From Azorhizobium doebereinerae UFLA1-100 (GTDB lineage: Bacteria; Pseudomonadota; Alphaproteobacteria; Rhizobiales; Xanthobacteraceae): DNA of 64,000 nucleotides. Position 1 is the first letter of the stretch, and each line of letters starts with the position of its first letter. Positions 59,456 through 64,000 of the stretch are shown one piece after another. The notes under the pieces are model-generated. The model was given only the letters and a program-made list of their open reading frames with translations. It was not told the DNA's origin and did no database searches. The stretch lies in the NCBI RefSeq assembly GCF_000473085.1, contig NZ_AXBA01000006.1, forward strand, positions 62,001 through 126,000. Reading direction: 5' to 3'. Made by a program: the position numbers and the translations under genes.

Positions 59456-60139
59456 TTAGCCGCGCGGGCGCACGCCGTCGAGGAAGGTGCGCACGCAGCG
59501 CTTGAGGTGGACGAGGCGGGCGGCGCGCGCCGGTCCGGTGGGCGGGCCGTGCCGGGGATCGGAAAAGTGCAGCATGGCGCCGAACAGCATGTCCATGAGC
59601 ATGCGCGCCGCGCTGTCCGCGTCCTCCAGCACGATGGCGCCGGTCTCCGCCTGGGCGGCCAGCCATTCTGCCAACATACGGCGTGACGCGTCCGGCCCGG
59701 CCTCGCGCAGGATGGCGTGGATCTCCGGGACGTCGTGGCCCTCGCGCATGGCCAGATGCACGAAGGCGCGGCGCTCCTGCTCCGCCTCGGGCGAGAGGTC
59801 GAAGCGGAACACGGCGGCGATGGCCTCGTCGAGCGGCAGGCCGGCGCGCTGGAGCGGCAGCTCCAGCATGGTGGCGCGGTGGTCGATCACCAGGGCGCGG
59901 AACAATTCGGCCTTGCTGGGGAACAGGCGGTAGAGCGTCTGCTTGGAGATGCGCGCCTCCGCCGCCACCATCTCGGTGGTGGTGCCGGCGTAGCCCTCGG
60001 CCTGGAACAGGCGCAGCGCGGCCTTGAGGATCCCGGCGCGGCGGTCCGCGTCGCTGGCCGTGCGCGGCCGTCCGCGCGGCCGGCCAGTGGCCGGTTTCAG
60101 CTCATCCGTGTCCCGCGCGACATATTCCACCTTGCTCAT
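59456..60139 (-). CDS. TetR-family regulator of the efflux operon
   Basis: This 227-residue regulator has an N-terminal basic arm GRPRGRPRTASDADRR and the helix-turn-helix VAAEARISKQTLYRLFPSKA. FRALVIDHR begins the ligand-binding helices. The start at 60139 is preferred over one six codons earlier because of the purine-rich GGGGGCGCC before it. It is divergent from the NodT-MacA-MacB genes and most likely represses them. Confidence 0.87.
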   Translation of the reverse strand: MSKVEYVARDTDELKPATGRPRGRPRTASDADRRAGILKAALRLFQAEGYAGTTTEMVAAEARISKQTLYRLFPSKAELFRALVIDHRATMLELPLQRAGLPLDEAIAAVFRFDLSPEAEQERRAFVHLAMREGHDVPEIHAILREAGPDASRRMLAEWLAAQAETGAIVLEDADSAARMLMDMLFGAMLHFSDPRHGPPTGPARAARLVHLKRCVRTFLDGVRPRG

Positions 60140-60161
60140 CTCGGCGCCCCCACGCATCCGA

Positions 60162-60203
60162 TTGACAGTCCCGTGCCATCTCTATTATCAGTACCCATCG
60201 GTT
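60162..60203 (+). promoter_or_regulatory. Promoter and possible TetR operator of the efflux operon
   Basis: TTGACA (60162-60167) is a perfect -35; TTATCA at 60185-60190 (17-base spacing) or TATTAT at 60183-60188 (15-base spacing) could be the -10. GTACC-CATC-GGTT next to it (60191-60203) is a short imperfect inverted repeat that could bind the TetR protein. The rest of the 330-base gap shows no gene. Confidence 0.5.
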
Positions 60204-60469
60204 CCGTAAATCATCCGTGGATGTGGAACGGTTCAAAGGGGCAGGGTCTCGGCTTGGACGGAGCATTTGTCTCCGGTATAGGCTGGAGCCGACAGGCGGC
60301 GCGCATCCCATACGTCGCGTCCGCTCTCAATGTCGGCATGCGCCGCGGTCCCGCAACCGCGCTCGTGCTTTCGGGCATGTGGATTTTGGTAATCGCGCCG
60401 TCGCGGACGGCCGCGGGCTGTGGGTGGACAGTCGGCGGACGGAGCCCGGCGTGCGCTTGCAGGTGATTG

Positions 60470-62131
60470 ATGGCTCTGGCGTTTCCACCCCCTGGTGTGC
60501 CTTCCCGTGAGAGGGCGCGCGCCGCGCGCCGCCTCTTGCTGCGCCCCTTGCCGCGCCTCGCGCCCCGTTTTGCACCGCGTCTGGCCGCCCGGCTGCGGGC
60601 GACGGTCGCGCTGATCGCGCTCGCCCCGGCGCTCGCCGCCTGCGTGGTCGGGCCGGACTACGCGCCGCCGCCCATCGCCATGCCGCTCACCTTCAACGCC
60701 GCCAGCAAGGCGCAGTCGAAGAAGCCGCCGGAGCTGCACGCCTGGTGGCGCCGGCTGCGCGACCCCATGCTCGACACGCTGGTGAACGAGGCGGTGGCCG
60801 CCAATCTGGACGTGGCGACCGCCAAGTCCAGCATCCGCCAGGCCCGCGCCACCCGCGCCCAGCAGGCGTCCAACCTGTTCCCCACCCTGACCGGCTCCGG
60901 CTCCGTCATCCGCGAGCAGAATGCCACCTCCGGCACCACGACCTCCTCCTCCGGCACCAGCAGCACGGTGACGGTGGATACCGGCAGCAACTCGGGCACC
61001 ACCACGGACACCCAGTGGCAGGGTGGCTTCGACGCCTCCTGGGAACTGGACCTGTTCGGCGGCAACAAGCGCGCCGTTGAGGCGGCGACCCGCGCCCTGG
61101 AAGCTTCCGACGAGCAGCTGCGCGACACGCTGGTGACGCTGATCGGCGACGTCACCACCTATTATGTGCAGGCGCGCGGCTATCAGGCCCGCATCGACCT
61201 TGCCACCCGCACGGCCGTGTCGCAGCGCGAGACGGCGGCGCTGACCAAGCGCAAGTTCGAGGCCGGCTCGGCCTCCGCCGTGGACGTGGCCAAGGCGGTG
61301 GCGCAGGCGGCGAGCACCGAGGCGGACATCCCCAGCCTCCAGATCAGCTACGCCCAGTCGGTGCACCGGCTCGGCGTGCTGCTGGGCCGCGAGCCCGCCG
61401 CGCTGATGGCGCAGATGAACCGCAGCAAGCCCATTCCCGCGCCGCCCGCGCGCATCGCCGCCGGGGTGCCGGCGGACATCCTCACCGCCCGGCCGGACGT
61501 GCGCGCCGCCGAGCGCCAGCTGGCGCAATATACCGCCAGCCTCGGCAATGCGACCGCCCAGCTCTATCCGAGCGTCAGCCTCACCGGCAGCGTCGCCACC
61601 ACCGCCCTCAAGGCCGGCGACCTGGCCAAGGGGTCCACCATCAGCTGGTCGTTCGGCCCCTCGATCAGCATCCCGATCTTCAACGGCGGCAACCTGCAGG
61701 CGGGCGTCGATCTCGCCGCCGCCCAGCGCGACCAGTATTACATCGCGCTGCGCTCCAGCGTGCTGACCGCGCTGGAGGATGTGGAGAACGCCCTGGTGGC
61801 GCTGTCCCGCGAGCGGGTGCGGGCCAAGAGCCTGGATGAATCCGCCACCGCCTATGACGAGGCGGCCCGGCTCTCCCGCGCGCTCTACCAGACCGGCGGG
61901 TCGAGCTTCCTCGACGTGCTCGATGCCGAGCGCTCGCTCTATACCGCGCAGGACACGCTGCTGCAGAGCCGCGTGCTCATCGCCACCGACTACATCTCCC
62001 TGCACAAGGCGCTGGGCGGCGGCTGGGACGGGCGGATGGACACCAAGACACCGGAGGTGATCGACGTGAACACCGGCCCGCATCTGCCGGATGCCGCCGC
62101 GGTTCCCGCCATGCTGCCGTTCGGAGGCTGA
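60470..62131 (+). CDS. NodT-type outer-membrane efflux lipoprotein
   Basis: This 553-residue outer-membrane factor of the TolC/OprM group has a lipoprotein signal with lipobox LAAC followed by VVGPDYAPPP, the hallmark of NodT-type proteins. The two tandem OEP repeats are visible, with LDVATAKSSIRQARATRAQQ and ARPDVRAAERQLAQYTASLG. A Ser/Thr-rich loop of about 40 residues after residue 147 (TSGTTTSSSGTSSTVTVDT) is larger than usual. It is first of three genes forming a tripartite pump with the adaptor and MacB-like ATPase. Confidence 0.9.
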   Translation: MALAFPPPGVPSRERARAARRLLLRPLPRLAPRFAPRLAARLRATVALIALAPALAACVVGPDYAPPPIAMPLTFNAASKAQSKKPPELHAWWRRLRDPMLDTLVNEAVAANLDVATAKSSIRQARATRAQQASNLFPTLTGSGSVIREQNATSGTTTSSSGTSSTVTVDTGSNSGTTTDTQWQGGFDASWELDLFGGNKRAVEAATRALEASDEQLRDTLVTLIGDVTTYYVQARGYQARIDLATRTAVSQRETAALTKRKFEAGSASAVDVAKAVAQAASTEADIPSLQISYAQSVHRLGVLLGREPAALMAQMNRSKPIPAPPARIAAGVPADILTARPDVRAAERQLAQYTASLGNATAQLYPSVSLTGSVATTALKAGDLAKGSTISWSFGPSISIPIFNGGNLQAGVDLAAAQRDQYYIALRSSVLTALEDVENALVALSRERVRAKSLDESATAYDEAARLSRALYQTGGSSFLDVLDAERSLYTAQDTLLQSRVLIATDYISLHKALGGGWDGRMDTKTPEVIDVNTGPHLPDAAAVPAMLPFGG

Positions 62132-62132
62132 G

Positions 62133-63518
62133 ATGCCACGGCCCGAGCGGCTTCCCCCCCGCAATGAAGTCCCGGTGGACGCGCCCCATTTGGATGCCCC
62201 TCGCCCGGATGCGACGCCCGCCCGGCCCGACGCGGCGCCGGACTTCGGTGGCGACGCGGGCGGCGGCGCCGGCGGCGGGCGGCGCACCGCGCGCAAGCGG
62301 CGGCGCTGGCTCATCCTCGCCGGCCTGCTGCTGCTGGCGGGCGCCGGCTTCTATGCCTATCGCGCCGGCACCGCCGCGCGCCCGGCGGACGCCTACACCA
62401 CCGCCGCCGTCGCCACGGGCGACGTGGAGGAGAGCGTGCTCGCCACCGGCATCCTGAAGCCGGTGCGCTTCGTCGCCGTGGGCGCCCAGGCCTCCGGCCG
62501 GCTGATCCGGATGAACGTGAAGCTGGGGCAGGTGGTGAAGGCCGGCGACCTCATCGCCGAGATCGATTCGCTCACCCAGCAGAACAGCCTGCGCACCGCC
62601 GAGGCGGACCTCGCCAACATCCGCGCCCAGCGCGAGGAAAAGCTGGTGACGCTGAAATATGCCGAGCTGACGCTGGCCCGGCAGACCCGCATGCTGTCCC
62701 AGACCATCACCTCGCAGGCGGATTTCGAGACCGCCGCCTCCACGGTCGGCACCACCAAGGCGCAGATCGCCTCGCTGGAGGCGCAGATCGCCGAGGCCGA
62801 GGTGGCGGTGGAGAACGCTCGGGTGAACCTCGGCTACACCCGCATCACCGCGCCCATCGACGGCACCATATTGTCCCTGGTCACCCAGGAAGGGCAGACG
62901 GTGAACGCCAGCCAGTCCGCGCCGACCATCGTCATCCTCGGCGCGGTGGACACGATGGTGGTGCGCACCGAGATCTCCGAGACCGACGTGGTCAAGGTGA
63001 AGCCGGGCCAGGACGTCTATTTCACCATCCTGGGCGAGCCGGACCGGCCCTATCACGCCAAGCTGGAATCCATCGAGCCGGCGCCGGAATCGGTGAAGAG
63101 CGACAGCAGCTTCAGCACCTCCACCACGTCCTCCTCGTCGTCGTCCTCCTCCTCGTCCACCAGCACCAGCTCGGCGATCTACTACAACGGCCTGTTCAAC
63201 GTGCCGAACCCCGAGGGCAAGCTGCGCACCTACATGACCGCCGAGGTGCATATCGTGCTGGGCAGCGCCAAGGGCGTGCTCATCATTCCCGCCGCCGCTT
63301 TGGGCGCGCCGGCGGGGAACGGCGCCTATCCGGTGCAGGTGGTGAAGTCCGACGGCACGCTGGAAACCCGCGCCGTCACCGTCGGCCTCAACGACAAGGC
63401 GTCGGCGCAGGTGCTCTCGGGCCTCGCCGGAGGCGAGCAGGTGGTCACCGGCCGACGCAGCGCCCAGGGCACCGCGACCACGCAGCGGCCGGGTGGCGGC
63501 CCGCCGCCGGGGATGTGA
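62133..63518 (+). CDS. macA: MacA-like periplasmic adaptor
   Basis: This 461-residue adaptor has a cytosolic Pro/Asp/Ala-rich N-terminus (about 1-58), one helix (about 59-75), a lipoyl domain [20 protein letters not shown] and [20 protein letters not shown], and a long alpha-hairpin. [20 protein letters not shown] closes the lipoyl half. A serine-rich run of about 20 residues (63117-63175) sits in the membrane-proximal region and is not a usual MacA feature. It starts one base after the outer-membrane gene stop. Confidence 0.88.
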   Translation: MPRPERLPPRNEVPVDAPHLDAPRPDATPARPDAAPDFGGDAGGGAGGGRRTARKRRRWLILAGLLLLAGAGFYAYRAGTAARPADAYTTAAVATGDVEESVLATGILKPVRFVAVGAQASGRLIRMNVKLGQVVKAGDLIAEIDSLTQQNSLRTAEADLANIRAQREEKLVTLKYAELTLARQTRMLSQTITSQADFETAASTVGTTKAQIASLEAQIAEAEVAVENARVNLGYTRITAPIDGTILSLVTQEGQTVNASQSAPTIVILGAVDTMVVRTEISETDVVKVKPGQDVYFTILGEPDRPYHAKLESIEPAPESVKSDSSFSTSTTSSSSSSSSSSTSTSSAIYYNGLFNVPNPEGKLRTYMTAEVHIVLGSAKGVLIIPAAALGAPAGNGAYPVQVVKSDGTLETRAVTVGLNDKASAQVLSGLAGGEQVVTGRRSAQGTATTQRPGGGPPPGM

Positions 63519-63529
63519 GATGAGCGAGC

Positions 63530-64000
63530 CGCCGCTGATCGTTCTCGAACAGGTCCGGCAGGAGTTTCCCTCCGGCGACGGCACGCTGGTCGTGCTCAAG
63601 GACATCGACCTCACCATCGCGCGCGGCGAGATGGTGGCCATCGTCGGCGCCTCCGGCTCCGGCAAGTCCACGCTGATGAACATCCTCGGCTGCCTGCACA
63701 CGCCGTCGTCCGGCAGCTACAGGGTGGCCGGGCGGGACGTGATGAGCCTGGAGGCGGACGAGCTGGCGGCGCTGCGCCGCGAGCGCTTCGGCTTCATCTT
63801 CCAGCGCTACCACCTGCTGGCCGAGCTGGACGCGGTGGATAATGTGGAGATCCCGGCGGTCTATGCCGGCGAGGACCCGCGCGCCCGGCACGACCGGGCC
63901 GAGGCCCTGCTGGCGCGGCTCGGCCTCGCCGACCGCGCCGACCACCGGCCGGGGCAATTGTCCGGTGGCCAGCAGCAGCGCGTCTCCATCGCCCGCGCGC
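63530..64000 (+). CDS. macB: MacB-like ABC transporter, N-terminal part
   Basis: Only the first 157 residues are inside the window. They show Walker [22 protein letters not shown]-loop FIFQRYHLL and the signature [14 protein letters not shown] at the window edge. This is typical of MacB, whose permease half would follow. With the adaptor and outer-membrane lipoprotein it forms an efflux pump for macrolides or other amphiphiles. Confidence 0.9.

Noticed and set aside
1-64000. tRNA or rRNA genes, CRISPR array, transposase, phage or integration sites
   Set aside because: None was recognised on either strand; direct-repeat spacing typical of CRISPR and transposase motifs are absent.

Overview
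The window is very GC-rich (about 70 percent), densely coded chromosomal DNA. Gene families (urea carboxylase-type guanidine operon, hmuTUV/hmuQ haem uptake, GFA-type formaldehyde protein, NodT-type efflux), intergenic palindromes and overall base composition suggest an alphaproteobacterium of the Hyphomicrobiales (Rhizobiales), perhaps a Xanthobacteraceae member. This is an inference from style and content; no rRNA or other marker gene is present. I see no tRNA, CRISPR array, prophage or insertion sequence.

Layout. (1) 1-1845: end of an MFS transporter and an HdeD-like membrane protein fused to a papain-like domain. (2) 2478-8760: one long minus-strand operon, LacI regulator > two permeases > substrate-binding protein > ATPase > dgoK > dgoA, with a perfect LacI-type operator at its head; it should import a sugar acid and feed it to 2-keto-3-deoxygalactonate phosphorylation and aldol cleavage. 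(3) 9219-17846: a guanidine-assimilation operon headed by a sigma-54 promoter and a guanidine-I (ykkC) riboswitch, then an ABC importer, two carboxyguanidine deiminase-type proteins, a urea/guanidine carboxylase and a stand-alone AtzF C-terminal domain. (4) 18048-21198: ugpBAE-type importer without its ATPase. (5) 21375-28075: an Hsp70-like protein and a TetR-HlyD-RbbA-YhhJ export operon. (6) 28309-29109: aspartate dehydrogenase. (7) 29117-35156: haem uptake and degradation (hmuVUT, TonB receptor, IsdG-type monooxygenase). (8) 35307-40147: housekeeping singles (cytochrome c, periplasmic asparaginase, small membrane protein, SDR, aldo-keto reductase, methyltransferase).

(9) 40232-47754: a GntR-regulated catabolic cluster of unknown substrate: amidohydrolase on one side, and on the other an ABC importer, an arylmalonate-decarboxylase/Asp-Glu-racemase-type enzyme with only one of the two active-site cysteines, an epimerase/dehydratase and an SDR. 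(10) 47794-51975: small membrane protein, GFA protein, a nucleoside deoxyribosyltransferase with a membrane tail, a carboxymuconolactone decarboxylase-like protein and a DHA2 efflux pump. (11) 52068-59452: an XRE regulator followed by hyfBCEFGI, a group-4 hydrogenase-like membrane complex whose large subunit lacks the canonical NiFe ligand pairs and which has no HyfH or hydrogenase maturation gene; it most resembles the poorly understood Ehr complexes. (12) 59456-64000: TetR-controlled tripartite efflux (NodT-type outer-membrane factor, MacA-like adaptor, MacB start).

The best-supported discoveries are the sigma-54 plus riboswitch control of the guanidine operon, the split or incomplete allophanate step of that operon, and the Ehr-like complex. 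Two families of dispersed intergenic palindromes also recur across the window.
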